Shown: positions 44,263 to 52,908, counted from the stretch's first letter. The stretch is 64,000 nucleotides of DNA from Clostridium sp. chh4-2 (GCF_002899675.1 NZ_PKUU01000002.1:286708-350707); one strand, 5' to 3'. Notes: generated by a model not told the origin, from the letters alone. Program-made: numbers and translations.

Positions 44263-44547
44263 GTTTCACTTCCTTTTCTGTTTGAACCCGGTACATGCGC
44301 CGGAACCTGGTCCGTCGGCGGAGAACTGCGGGGCTGCGGACAGCAATAACACTTCCTGTAAGTACATTTCTATCTATCAATACTTGTTAAGTAATAATAT
44401 ACAAATAATTCTATTGCATTTCAATGATTCTATCTATTATTTACAAATAATTCCAAATAAATCAAGAAAATACAAATTTTAGCATAGGTAACTGTCATCC
44501 CCCTCTGTTCTTTGTCAAAATATATAAAATAAGAGTCAAATTAGTGA

Positions 44548-44576
44548 TTGTTACAACAGTGGAAACTCTATATGAT
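44548..44576 (+). promoter_or_regulatory. Promoter of the ABC-sulfatase operon
   Basis: TTGTTA (44548-44553) and TATGAT (44571-44576) are 17 bp apart. Transcription would begin around 44583, inside a perfect palindrome, about 90 nt before the receptor start codon. Confidence 0.6.
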
Positions 44577-44581
44577 TGAAA

Positions 44582-44593
44582 TGTAACGTTACA
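44582..44593 (+). promoter_or_regulatory. Perfect 12-bp palindrome TGTAACGTTACA at the predicted start site
   Basis: TGTAACGTTACA is a perfect inverted repeat with central CG, placed 5 nt after the -10 element. This is a classic repressor position. The arms are one base shorter than a CcpA cre site, so another LacI- or GntR-like repressor is more probable. No such repressor gene lies in the window. Confidence 0.5.
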
Positions 44594-44671
44594 CAGCAGC
44601 AAAAACGATTCTTTTGATCCGTTATATGTTTATTGATACCGGAATAAATCCGGAAAGAAATGGAGGTTACA

Positions 44672-45820
44672 ATGAAAAAAATTCTAGCGTCTCTTCTTAT
44701 TGCAACTATGTTTATCTGTTCAATAGCAGGCTGTGCAAAGAAACCCCAGCCTGCCGCCGCAAACAATGAAACGAAAGCCGGTGAAGCGGCCGCCGGGACC
44801 TCGAAAGAAACCGGAAAGGATACGGGTGCGAAGACCGAAGCTTCCGAAGAACTGGTCACCCTCCGTGTATCCACCCTTGCCCAGCAGCTTTCCATCCCGA
44901 TGTACTACATTCAGAAAATGGGCTGGGATGTTGAAAACGGCTTTAAACTTGATATTTCTACCTTTATGCAGGGCAGTGGCATCAACGAAGCCCTGGGGTC
45001 CGGCCTTGTAGATGTATTTACCATCGGAGCAGCCGGTATCTCTTCCTGCAGCGTCTATGACGCGGTTTATCTATTCTCCCATACGGATTCCGGAGCCGGA
45101 CAGCAGTTCATGATCCGTGCGGACAGCGATGTGGCCGCAGTGAAAGGCTTCAATCCGGAATACCCTGATATCTACGGCACACCTGAAACGGTAAAAGATA
45201 AATCCTTCCTTCTTCCTATGGGAACGGCCGCTCAGATTTTAGTGGATATGTATTTAAATGTCTTAGGTTTGACGGAAGACGATGTCACCCTGGTAAATAT
45301 GGATGACACGGCCGCATACCAGGCGTTTGTATCAGGCCAGTCTGATTTTGCAAAGACAAGCTATCCTACGGCCGACAGTTATGATCCGGAAAAGTATCTT
45401 GTAGCATGCAGTATGAATAATCTGAACTGTCCGTACTACGACAATATTCTCTGTTCCCGTGAAGTATTTGAAGACGAGAGCAAACATGACGCATTGGTCG
45501 CCCTCTGCGTGCAGCTGCTTCGTGCAGCGGATGCCTTCCAGGATGATAAGGTTTTAATGGACACTATGATGGAATGGTATGAGATTAACGGACAGACGGC
45601 GGATGCAGATACCATCGAACATCAGGTGCTGGAACGTCCATTCTTCACATACGACGATCTGACTTCCATCGACTACACTTCATCTTTCAAACTGCTGGCT
45701 GAATTCTATGCTACTGTAGGCAACATTTCTGAAGAAGACATGGAAAAGGTTTATGCCAACATGGATAACACCATCATCACAGAGGCGCTTGAAGCCTATG
45801 CTTCTGAATACAAAAAATGA
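44672..45820 (+). CDS. Nitrate/sulfonate-type ABC transporter substrate-binding lipoprotein
   Basis: 382-aa receptor; ATG 44672 follows TGGAGG. Signal MKKILASLLIATMFICS and lipobox IAGC (Cys near residue 21), then an Ala/Lys/Thr-rich linker. The body resembles the SsuA/TauA/NrtA-like group: TLAQQLSIPMYYIQKMG, GSGINEALGSGLVDVFTIG. Such receptors bind small anions such as sulfonates, sulfate esters or pyrimidine precursors. With a sulfatase at the end of the operon, a sulfated compound is a reasonable guess. Confidence 0.88.
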   Translation: MKKILASLLIATMFICSIAGCAKKPQPAAANNETKAGEAAAGTSKETGKDTGAKTEASEELVTLRVSTLAQQLSIPMYYIQKMGWDVENGFKLDISTFMQGSGINEALGSGLVDVFTIGAAGISSCSVYDAVYLFSHTDSGAGQQFMIRADSDVAAVKGFNPEYPDIYGTPETVKDKSFLLPMGTAAQILVDMYLNVLGLTEDDVTLVNMDDTAAYQAFVSGQSDFAKTSYPTADSYDPEKYLVACSMNNLNCPYYDNILCSREVFEDESKHDALVALCVQLLRAADAFQDDKVLMDTMMEWYEINGQTADADTIEHQVLERPFFTYDDLTSIDYTSSFKLLAEFYATVGNISEEDMEKVYANMDNTIITEALEAYASEYKK

Positions 45821-45845
45821 TTTCTGATTGGAGATGTGACTGATT

Positions 45846-46637
45846 ATGACAGCAATGCAAAAACGAAATTATTCATTCCGCCTGAAGATTATATCTGTTT
45901 GTTCCCTTTTGGCATTCTTCCTGATCTGGTATCTCATCACAGAAGTATGGAAGCTGGCTCCCTCCACACTTTTGCCTTCTCCTTTAAAGGCGCTGGAGAC
46001 AGGAATTCAGAAATGGACGGTTAAGCGGCCCGATGGTTCCACACTGCCGAGGCATATCATTGCCAGCTTGAAGGTATCTTTACTGGGCTTTTGCTTCGGA
46101 GCGATGATCGGCGTTCCCTTAGGCATCATCATGGCCTGGTGGGAGCCTATGGATATGGCCCTCAAGCCTGTATTCGATTTTATCCGAAATATCCCTCCGA
46201 TCGCCTGGATACCGATCATGATTATTGTGCTGGGAATCGGAGTAGTTGCTAAGGCGGCCATCGTATTTCTGTCGGCGTTCATCCCCTGTGTGGTCAATTC
46301 CTATACCGGAATCAAGGCGACGAAAAAGGTACATATCTGGGTAGGCCGGACCTTCGGAGCTTCAAAACTGCGGCTGTTGTTTAAAGTCGCCTTGCCTTCC
46401 GGCCTGCCGTATATCTTCACCGGTTTAAAGGTTTCTTTAAACTCTTCCTGGGGTTCTTTAGTGGCAGCGGAGATGCTGGGGTCTGACAGCGGTCTCGGTT
46501 ATATGATTCAGCTTGGCCGCCTGCTCTGCCGCGCCGATTTAATCATTGTCGGCATGGTGGTTATCGGAATCATCGGTACGATACTGTCCGCTTTGCTTGA
46601 TTTCCTGGAAAGCCGGCTTGTGAAAGGAGACGTATAA
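45846..46637 (+). CDS. Nitrate/sulfonate-type ABC transporter permease (SsuC-like), first of two
   Basis: 263-aa permease with six hydrophobic segments. The central block IRNIPPIAWIPIMIIVLGIG and the EAA loop GRTFGASKLRLLFKVALPSG are characteristic of SsuC/TauC. A weak ribosome site (GGAGATG) lies upstream. The gene after it encodes a second, distinct permease, so the channel is probably a heterodimer. Confidence 0.93.
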   Translation: MTAMQKRNYSFRLKIISVCSLLAFFLIWYLITEVWKLAPSTLLPSPLKALETGIQKWTVKRPDGSTLPRHIIASLKVSLLGFCFGAMIGVPLGIIMAWWEPMDMALKPVFDFIRNIPPIAWIPIMIIVLGIGVVAKAAIVFLSAFIPCVVNSYTGIKATKKVHIWVGRTFGASKLRLLFKVALPSGLPYIFTGLKVSLNSSWGSLVAAEMLGSDSGLGYMIQLGRLLCRADLIIVGMVVIGIIGTILSALLDFLESRLVKGDV

Positions 46638-47422
46638 TGCAGAAATCTAAAATAAAGCTGAAATCAATGGCCTATGGCGCATCATCATTTCTCATTCTGC
46701 TGTGCCTTTGGCAGACGGCGGTCTATTTCAGCAGCTCACAGATCCCATTTCCCACGCCGACGGCTGTCGTCCTGGATTTTTGCCACATGTTGTTTAATAA
46801 AGTGGGGAACTATTATACAATTGTCGGTCACGTTCTCTGGAGTTTAAGCCGCGTGCTGGTGGGATTCTGCCTGGCCTGCGTGGCAGGAGTGATTATCGGG
46901 CTGACTATGGGATGGTTTCCATATGTCAGAGCCGTCGTAATGCCGGTCTTCAATCTTCTTCGTCCCATCGCCCCCCTGGCTTGGATACCGTTAGCGATCC
47001 TATGGTTCGGCATTGGCGAGAAGTACAAATATTTTCTCATCTTCATTGCGGCGTTCGTACCGTTCACCTTAAACGCCTATGCCGGAGCGGTGCATGTGGA
47101 TAAGCAGTTGATCGGAGCCGCAAAAATGCTGGGCGCAAATAACTCACAGGTATTCTTTGAAATTGTGGTTCCTTCCGCAGTTCCATCCATTTTTTCCGGC
47201 GCCCAGGTTGCCCTTTCGAATTCCTGGATGACCATGCTGGCCGCAGAAATGGTCTGCGCCACAGAAGGTGTCGGCTGGATCATTATTGCCGGACAGGGGG
47301 TCAATGACATGACTCAGATGATTGCCGGAATGCTGGCAATCGGAATCGTCGGATTTCTTCTTGCCAACGGCATGAGATATTTAGAAGGGAGGTGCCTGCG
47401 ATGGAACAATCAGGGAAGCTGA
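46637..47422 (+). CDS. Nitrate/sulfonate-type ABC transporter permease (SsuC-like), second of two
   Basis: 261-aa permease whose ATG overlaps the previous stop (TAATG). Six hydrophobic segments; LRPIAPLAWIPLAILWFGIG and the EAA loop AAKMLGANNSQVFFEIVVPS mark it as the partner of the preceding permease. It overlaps the first ATPase gene by 22 nt, indicating a tightly coupled operon. Confidence 0.93.
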   Translation: MQKSKIKLKSMAYGASSFLILLCLWQTAVYFSSSQIPFPTPTAVVLDFCHMLFNKVGNYYTIVGHVLWSLSRVLVGFCLACVAGVIIGLTMGWFPYVRAVVMPVFNLLRPIAPLAWIPLAILWFGIGEKYKYFLIFIAAFVPFTLNAYAGAVHVDKQLIGAAKMLGANNSQVFFEIVVPSAVPSIFSGAQVALSNSWMTMLAAEMVCATEGVGWIIIAGQGVNDMTQMIAGMLAIGIVGFLLANGMRYLEGRCLRWNNQGS

Positions 47423-48174
47423 AAATGTCCTGTAAAAATGTATCTAAAACGTTCCGGTCACCCAAAGGAGATTTTGAAGTATTAAAAAAACTGACTTTTG
47501 ACGTGCACGAAAATGAATTCCTGGTAATTTTCGGTCCGGGCCAATGCGGTAAGACAACCCTTCTCTATATGCTGGCCGGCCTGGAACCGTGTACGGAGGG
47601 ATCAATTGAACACAACGGCATAACGGTTGATTCTCCGGCCCCTTCCCGCGCGGTGGTCTATCAGACCATGGCCCTGTTTCCCTGGATGACCGTAAAAGGC
47701 AATGTGGGATTCAGCCAGAAAGTAAGAAATGTGGACAAAAAGGAGAGGGAGGCCAGCATTCAGAAATTTATCGATTTAGTGGGCCTGACCGGTTTTGAAA
47801 ACAGCTTTCCCGTACAGCTTTCCGGCGGCATGAAGCAGCGTGTCGGAATTGCCCGTGCCTATTGCTGTGACCCGGATGTCCTTTTAATGGACGAACCCTT
47901 TGGCCATCTGGACGCGCAGACCCGATATATGATGCAGGAATCGCTGGAAAACATCTGGGAAAATGAGAAACGCACCGTCGTATTCGTCACCAACAACATC
48001 GAAGAGGCCCTCTACCTGGCCGACCGGATCATCCTGCTCACCGACTGCCCCGGCCAGGTGGCAAAAGAGTATAAGATCACCCTGCCAAGGCCAAGGAACC
48101 TGATCGACCCGGAATTTCTCCGGCTGCGCAAAGAAATAACCGAATACATGAATAAAAACAGCCTTGAAACGTGA
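47401..48174 (+). CDS. Nitrate/sulfonate-type ABC transporter ATP-binding protein, first of two
   Basis: 257 aa from ATG 47401, with GGGAGG upstream. Walker A is FGPGQCGKTTL (residues near 45), Q-loop YQTMALFPWM, signature LSGGMKQRVGIARAY, Walker B VLLMDEPFGHLD. The H-loop position reads VTNNIEEA, with Asn where the switch histidine normally lies, whereas the second ATPase keeps His. This suggests a heterodimeric ATPase pair with one degenerate site. Confidence 0.92.
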   Translation: MEQSGKLKMSCKNVSKTFRSPKGDFEVLKKLTFDVHENEFLVIFGPGQCGKTTLLYMLAGLEPCTEGSIEHNGITVDSPAPSRAVVYQTMALFPWMTVKGNVGFSQKVRNVDKKEREASIQKFIDLVGLTGFENSFPVQLSGGMKQRVGIARAYCCDPDVLLMDEPFGHLDAQTRYMMQESLENIWENEKRTVVFVTNNIEEALYLADRIILLTDCPGQVAKEYKITLPRPRNLIDPEFLRLRKEITEYMNKNSLET

Positions 48175-48193
48175 CGGCTGGGACAGGAGGAGT

Positions 48194-48937
48194 ATGGTGG
48201 AAAATAATATAAAAGTTAAGGTAACCCACCTGACAAAAAGTTTCGGTGATCTGCTGGTTTTAAATGATGTATCTTTCGATGTGTATGACGGAGAGTTCCT
48301 CTGCATTGTGGGGCCTACGGGCTGCGGTAAAACCACATTCCTCAACAGCCTGACTCATTTGTATGAGCCTACGGCTGGTGAAATCCTGTTCAAGGGAGAG
48401 CAGATCGATCTGCGCAGGCACAACATTGCATACATATTTCAGGAATACTCGGCTATGGAATGGCTTACGGTCCGGCAGAACGTGCGGTTCGGCCTGGAAC
48501 TCAAAAAGGCATATAAGGATATTGAAAAAAAGGTGGACGACGCGCTGAAACTGGTGGGTTTGACCAAGTTTGCCGATTATTACCCCAAACAGCTTTCGGC
48601 CAGTATGCTGCAGCGCGTGGTCATTGCCAGGGCATTTGCAACCGAGCCGGAACTGCTTTTAATGGACGAGCCTTACGGACAATTGGACATCAACCTGCGC
48701 TTTAAGCTGGAGGATGAGGTAGTCCGCCTCTGCAAACAGACGAAGACTACCGTTATCTTTATAACCCATAACATCGAAGAAGCCGTCTATCTGGGTGACC
48801 GGATTCTGGTGCTCACCAATAAACCGACTTCTATTAAAGAGGTTGTGCCTGACACCCTGCCGCACCCGCGGGACATCGCAGCCCCTGAGTTTGTGGAAAT
48901 GAGAGACCGGATAACCGGCCTGATAAAATGGTGGTAA
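48194..48937 (+). CDS. Nitrate/sulfonate-type ABC transporter ATP-binding protein, second of two
   Basis: 247 aa from ATG 48194 after AGGAGG. Walker A GPTGCGKTTFL, Q-loop YIFQEYSAMEWL, Walker B LLLMDEPYGQLD, H-loop ITHNIEEA with the normal His. The signature is LSASMLQRVVIARAF, i.e. LSAS instead of LSGG. Thus each ATPase of the pair lacks a different canonical element, which would be complementary in a heterodimer. Confidence 0.92.
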   Translation: MVENNIKVKVTHLTKSFGDLLVLNDVSFDVYDGEFLCIVGPTGCGKTTFLNSLTHLYEPTAGEILFKGEQIDLRRHNIAYIFQEYSAMEWLTVRQNVRFGLELKKAYKDIEKKVDDALKLVGLTKFADYYPKQLSASMLQRVVIARAFATEPELLLMDEPYGQLDINLRFKLEDEVVRLCKQTKTTVIFITHNIEEAVYLGDRILVLTNKPTSIKEVVPDTLPHPRDIAAPEFVEMRDRITGLIKWW

Positions 48938-48972
48938 TTCCAATCGGAACCTGAGCCAAAAAGGAGGAAATT

Positions 48973-50499
48973 ATGAATAAATACAGCAATACACGCCCAA
49001 ACGTGCTGCTTGTCGTGACAGACCAGCAAAGATTTGACACGCTGGGCTGTTATGGAAATCCCTACATCGATACACCAAACCTGGACCGGTTCGCCGCAGA
49101 AGGCGTACTGTTTGAAAACGGCTACTGTCAGGCTCCGGTCTGTACTCCCAGCCGTGCCTCTTTCCTGACGGGACGTTATCCCAGAACTACCAGATGCCGT
49201 GCAAACGGCCAGTCCATCCCTCCCGATGAGCGGCTGGTTTCCCGGGTTCTTGCAGACTATGGCTATTATTGTTCCCTGGTGGGCAAGCTGCACCTGGCTC
49301 CCTGCGGCCCGAGCGCCTGTCCGATTCACGAGAAACGGATCGACGACGGGTTCACGGAATTTCACTGGGCGCATAACCCTTCCGGCATCGGCAACTGCGG
49401 ACTGCCGGAATCCGGCGGCACTTATTGGAGCGGAAATGAATACAGCCACTGGCTGTTTAAACGGGGAAAAAAATACCAGTATCCCGATTTCGATAAGATG
49501 GGGTATGTAAAAATCGGAATGGATGAAGAAGACCATTTTACCAAATGGTGCATTGACCGGGCCATCGATTCCATCCGTTACTTTGCCGAAGAAAAGCGCC
49601 AGATGCCGGAATTTAACAGTCCGCCCTGGTTTTATAATATCAATATTTTTGACCCTCACCATGCATTTGACCCGCCGAAACGCCTTCTTGAAAAATACCT
49701 TGCCCGGGCGGAAAAACTCCCTCTTCCCAAGTATCTGGAAGGAGAACTGGCAGAAAAAACAATCTTCCAAAAACAGGACCATGCCAGCGCATATAACAAT
49801 ACCTCCACCCCTCATCATTTCAGTTTCGATGAGATGAACGGGGACGATCACCGAATGATAAAGGCCGCTTATTACGCCATGGTAGAGCTGATTGATATCC
49901 AGTTTGGACGCTTGATGCAGGCTTTGGAGGAGACCGGAGAGATTGAGAACACCATAGTCATTTTTACCTCCGATCACGGGGAAATGCTGGGAGATCACGG
50001 CATCTACTTAAAAGGCCCGTATTTTTATGAAGGAATGGTTCATGTTCCGCTGATCATGTCCTGGAAAGGTCATTTTATGCAGGGCGCGCGGCTGAACACC
50101 CTTGTAGAACTGACCGACCTGGTTCCCACAATCGAGGAATTCTGTATCGGCCGGATAGAAGACGGGGTACAGGGACGTTCCCTGGCCGGAATTCTCACCG
50201 GCGATGAACCTCCGGAGTCCCACCGCAGCAGTGTATACAGTGAATACTACGAAGCAATGCCCTGGCATACAGCTCCCGAGGCCTACGGAACCATGGTATA
50301 CGATGGTCGCTACAAGCTTTCACGCTTCCACACATCAAAGGAAGGCGAATTGTACGACCTGAAAAATGACCCCGATGAATTCCATAACCTATGGGATGAT
50401 TCGGCATATTCAGATATCAAAATAAGAATGCTGGAGCTTCTCGCAGACCGGATGGCGGATACCGTCGATCCCTTTCCGGTGGCGACAGATAAATGGTAA
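48973..50499 (+). CDS. Sulfatase (formylglycine-dependent family)
   Basis: 508-aa hydrolase of sulfate esters. The active-site signature CTPSRASFLTGRYP (Cys near residue 56) fits the C-x-P-S-R motif in which Cys is oxidised to formylglycine. Other family residues are LLVVTDQQRFDTLGCYG at the N-terminus and TSDHGEMLGDHG. No secretion signal is visible, so it should act in the cytoplasm on an imported ester. In anaerobes the Cys is matured by a radical-SAM enzyme; none is encoded in this window. AAGGAGG lies upstream. Its stop is 7 nt before composite repeat copy 3. Confidence 0.93.
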   Translation: MNKYSNTRPNVLLVVTDQQRFDTLGCYGNPYIDTPNLDRFAAEGVLFENGYCQAPVCTPSRASFLTGRYPRTTRCRANGQSIPPDERLVSRVLADYGYYCSLVGKLHLAPCGPSACPIHEKRIDDGFTEFHWAHNPSGIGNCGLPESGGTYWSGNEYSHWLFKRGKKYQYPDFDKMGYVKIGMDEEDHFTKWCIDRAIDSIRYFAEEKRQMPEFNSPPWFYNINIFDPHHAFDPPKRLLEKYLARAEKLPLPKYLEGELAEKTIFQKQDHASAYNNTSTPHHFSFDEMNGDDHRMIKAAYYAMVELIDIQFGRLMQALEETGEIENTIVIFTSDHGEMLGDHGIYLKGPYFYEGMVHVPLIMSWKGHFMQGARLNTLVELTDLVPTIEEFCIGRIEDGVQGRSLAGILTGDEPPESHRSSVYSEYYEAMPWHTAPEAYGTMVYDGRYKLSRFHTSKEGELYDLKNDPDEFHNLWDDSAYSDIKIRMLELLADRMADTVDPFPVATDKW

Positions 50500-50511
50500 G
50501 CATTAAGGTAC

Positions 50512-50806
50512 GCCGGAAAGAAGGGGAAACCTGGGCGGGCGGCGGAAATAATAAGGAATAGGGGATTCGAGTTTCGCCCCTAAGAGGTACTAAGGCCGCC
50601 AGAAACGGAAAAAGGCAGAGCGGCGCCCATTCGCAGTGAACTCCTGATGACTTCACTGCTCAAGGGGCGCCTCAAATACTGATTCGGTATTCAGTATTTG
50701 TCTGCCTTTTTCCGTTTCTGCCGGCCAAGTACCTCTAAGGGTCTGCAAACGATCCCCTATTCCTTATTATTTCCGCCGCCCGCCCAGGTTTCCCCTTCTT
50801 TCCGGC
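50512..50806 (+). repeat. Branched palindrome A3 with perfect 55-bp outer stem
   Basis: Arms 50512-50566 and 50752-50806 are perfect reverse complements. The first 38 bp match A1 apart from one position, but the inner end reads AATAAGGAATAGGGGAT where A1 has GGAAACAGATAGGGGAT. Both arms changed together. Tip hairpins (GGCGCC-type and AAATACTGA/TCAGTATTT) are conserved. Confidence 0.9.
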
Positions 50807-50859
50807 TGTTGCTTGGCTGGCTGAGGGTAAAAAAGATTTGGTAGATGAGAGGATAAATT

Positions 50860-50912
50860 TTTACATCAACCGTTAAGGCTTTTTCAGAAATGCCTTCACC
50901 ATTTAATGTAAA
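50860..50912 (+). repeat. Short palindrome in the spacer of composite copy 3
   Basis: Begins TTTACATCAACCGTTAAGGC and ends CACCATTTAATGTAAA. Two more partial copies follow up to about 51010 (GAAGGCATTTCTGAAAATCC and neighbours). Confidence 0.7.
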
Positions 50913-51056
50913 GGGTGAGGTCTTTTCGCAAAATGCCTTGACGTTTAAAGTAAAACCCGAAGGCATTTCTGAAAATCCCTTCATGATTTACGTAAATTTG
51001 ACTTTACATAAATACCAATGCAATAACATTGTTTTTAACCAGGCCAGCGAAAACCA

Positions 51057-51407
51057 GCACGGAATGGGGAGGCGGAGCCGGAAGACGAAGGTCGGAGGGG
51101 CTGTCCGGGCCGGGGAAGGAGGATGCAGCCAAATGGGATCGTATGGAACCCCTTTAGAACTACTTAGGTCCGTAAGGACAGAACGAGGCAGGTAGAAACT
51201 GAATTCCAAATCAGGTTCTAAAGCGCCGCTGAGCAGCGAAGTCATCAAGAGTTCACTGCGAATGGCGCTGGCCTGCCTCGTTCTGTCCTTACGGGCCTTA
51301 GTAGTTCTTAGGGGCGAATCCCGAATCCCATTTGGCTGCATCCTCCTTCCCCGGCCCGGACAGCCCCTCCGACCTTCGTCTTCCGGCTCCGCCTCCCCAT
51401 TCCGTGC
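51057..51407 (-). repeat. Branched palindrome B3 with perfect 83-bp outer stem
   Basis: Arms 51057-51139 and 51325-51407 are perfect reverse complements. They share patches with B1 (GCGGAGCCGGAAG, GGGCCGGGGAAG, AAATGGGAT) but differ elsewhere at many positions, always in both arms. The inner stem GGACAGAACGAGGCAGGT and the AGCGCC/GGCGCT hairpin are the same as in B1. Confidence 0.9.
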
Positions 51408-51470
51408 GTATCTTTCGGTAGGTAGAATTGTTTAAGATAATTACAAAATTATAAAAATTTATTCAGAGTC

Positions 51471-51499
51471 TCGCCAAGCAGGAAATTATATGATATACT
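51471..51499 (+). promoter_or_regulatory. Putative promoter of the 51536 operon
   Basis: TCGCCA (51471-51476) and TATACT (51494-51499) are 17 bp apart, with an extended -10 TGA. It lies just beyond composite copy 3 and 37 nt before the start codon. Confidence 0.55.
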
Positions 51500-51535
51500 A
51501 AAGTGATATGTTGTGGGATAACGAGGAGTAAACCT

Positions 51536-51964
51536 ATGCTGAATGAAGACAAAATCAAATTAATGACGGGCATTGCCATGTTTGAAAAGCGGGAAGGCAA
51601 GAAGATTGCGCCTGCGAACCTGTATTTTAAAAGTGATTATGTAGGGCGGCATATGATCCGTTCATTTTTCGGTTATACGTTTTGCAGCGTGCTGATTCTG
51701 GTTATCTGGCTGCTTTACAGTTTGGAACAGATTCTTAATTCCCTGAATCTGGACGAACTGATCGCAATGGGAAAGAATGTCCTGTTTTTGTATGCAGGCG
51801 GTTTAGTATTATACCTGTTTATTACATTTATTGTGTATTCCAGGAAATATAGTTATGCAGTACGGGGGCAAAAGGTCTATGTGGCTAAACTGAAACGCCT
51901 GAATAAGCGGTATGAATTTCAGAATAAGAGTAAGGAACTTGCAAAGGAGGGCGGACGGCTATGA
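51536..51964 (+). CDS. Small membrane protein, unknown function
   Basis: 142 aa from ATG 51536 with GAGGAG at 51523-51528. Two hydrophobic segments lie near residues 46-66 and 83-102, with a basic soluble C-terminal part (KVYVAKLKRLNKRYEF). No family is recognised. It overlaps the next membrane-protein gene by 4 nt. Together with that gene it precedes cdaA, an arrangement that suggests a link to cell-envelope homeostasis. Confidence 0.75.
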   Translation: MLNEDKIKLMTGIAMFEKREGKKIAPANLYFKSDYVGRHMIRSFFGYTFCSVLILVIWLLYSLEQILNSLNLDELIAMGKNVLFLYAGGLVLYLFITFIVYSRKYSYAVRGQKVYVAKLKRLNKRYEFQNKSKELAKEGGRL

Positions 51965-52908
51965 TGGGTCTTCTCGTATTGAAAGAGCGGTTAAAAGTTT
52001 TTTATGCAAAGTATGATATGTATTTTTATCCTGTAATAAAGTTTATCTTGTCATTTACAACTTTTTACGTTATGAATCAGAATATTGGTTTTATGGCCAA
52101 GCTGAAGACACCCATGGTTCCATTCCTTTTAGGCCTTGTGTGTGCGTTTCTTCCATATGGAGCGATTTCGCTTCTGGCAGCTTTGTTGATGCTGGCTCAT
52201 GTATACAGCGTTTCCATGGAAATTGCGCTGATTATCATGGTGTTTTTCGTGGTGATCGGCATCCTGTATTATGGATTCCAGCCGGGAGACAGCTATCTGC
52301 TGATTCTGACGCCGCTTATGTTTTTATTTAAGATACCCTATGTGATTCCTCTGTTAGTGGGACTTTCCGGAAGCCTGATTTCGATTATACCGATCAGCTG
52401 CGGCGTTTTTATCTATTACGTATTTTTATATGTAAAGCAGAATGCCGGTGTTTTAACGAATGACGCGTCGATGGATATCACACAGAAGTATATCCAGATC
52501 ATAAAGAGCCTGGTTTCCAATCAGCTCATGGTAGTGATGATCTGTGCATGTGCGGTGGGCGTCCTGGTAGTTTTCCTGATTAAAAATCTTTCCATGGATT
52601 ATGCATGGATGATTGCAATCATAGCGGGAACCGTTGCGCAGCTGGCAGCTATTTTTGTGGGGGATTTTTTATTTAATGTTTCCGTTCCGATGGGACAGCT
52701 TCTGACAGGAGTTGTGATTTCCGTGATAATTGCGGGGATCTATGACTTTTTTGTATTTGCGGTGGATTACAGCAGGACGGAATATATACAATTTGAAGAT
52801 GATGATTATTACTATTATGTGAAAGCTGTACCCAAGATCGCAGTGAGCGCTCCGGATGTTAAGGTACAGAAGATAAACACCAGAAAGAATATGAAAGGCG
52901 GCAGGTAG
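51961..52908 (+). CDS. Polytopic membrane protein, unknown function
   Basis: 315 aa with about eight hydrophobic segments from residue 20 to 270 and a charged C-terminal tail with clustered tyrosines and acids (FEDDDYYYYV). No catalytic motif is recognised. ATGA overlap with the gene before shows coupled translation; cdaA starts 44 nt downstream, so all may form one transcript. Confidence 0.8.
   Translation: MMGLLVLKERLKVFYAKYDMYFYPVIKFILSFTTFYVMNQNIGFMAKLKTPMVPFLLGLVCAFLPYGAISLLAALLMLAHVYSVSMEIALIIMVFFVVIGILYYGFQPGDSYLLILTPLMFLFKIPYVIPLLVGLSGSLISIIPISCGVFIYYVFLYVKQNAGVLTNDASMDITQKYIQIIKSLVSNQLMVVMICACAVGVLVVFLIKNLSMDYAWMIAIIAGTVAQLAAIFVGDFLFNVSVPMGQLLTGVVISVIIAGIYDFFVFAVDYSRTEYIQFEDDDYYYYVKAVPKIAVSAPDVKVQKINTRKNMKGGR

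Larger units (their letters stand above)
44263..44671. other. Divergent regulatory region between the two-component pair and the ABC-sulfatase operon
   Basis: 409 bp without a supported gene, very AT-rich in the middle (about 44380-44550). It holds the plus-strand promoter at 44548-44576 and the palindrome at 44582-44593. No second clear promoter for the minus-strand kinase gene was identified. Confidence 0.6.
50507..51425 (+). repeat. Composite palindromic repeat, copy 3 (A3-spacer-B3)
   Basis: Same layout and orientation as copy 1. A3 (50512-50806) and B3 (51057-51407) flank a 250-bp spacer closely related to that of copy 1 (shared GTTGCTTGGCT, GGGTGAGGTCTTTTCG and CAATAACATTGTTTTTAACC). 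The start word GGTACGCC (50507-50514) and the end GCGTATC (51406-51412) mirror copy 1. The gap has no supported gene. It lies between two genes on the same strand. Confidence 0.9.

Noticed and set aside
44582..44593. CcpA catabolite-response (cre) site
   Set aside because: The palindrome is 12 bp, one base shorter per arm than the 14-bp cre consensus.
48787..49998. 403-codon minus-strand frame opposite the sulfatase gene
   Set aside because: The plus-strand sulfatase has intact catalytic motifs and a strong ribosome site; the antisense frame has none.
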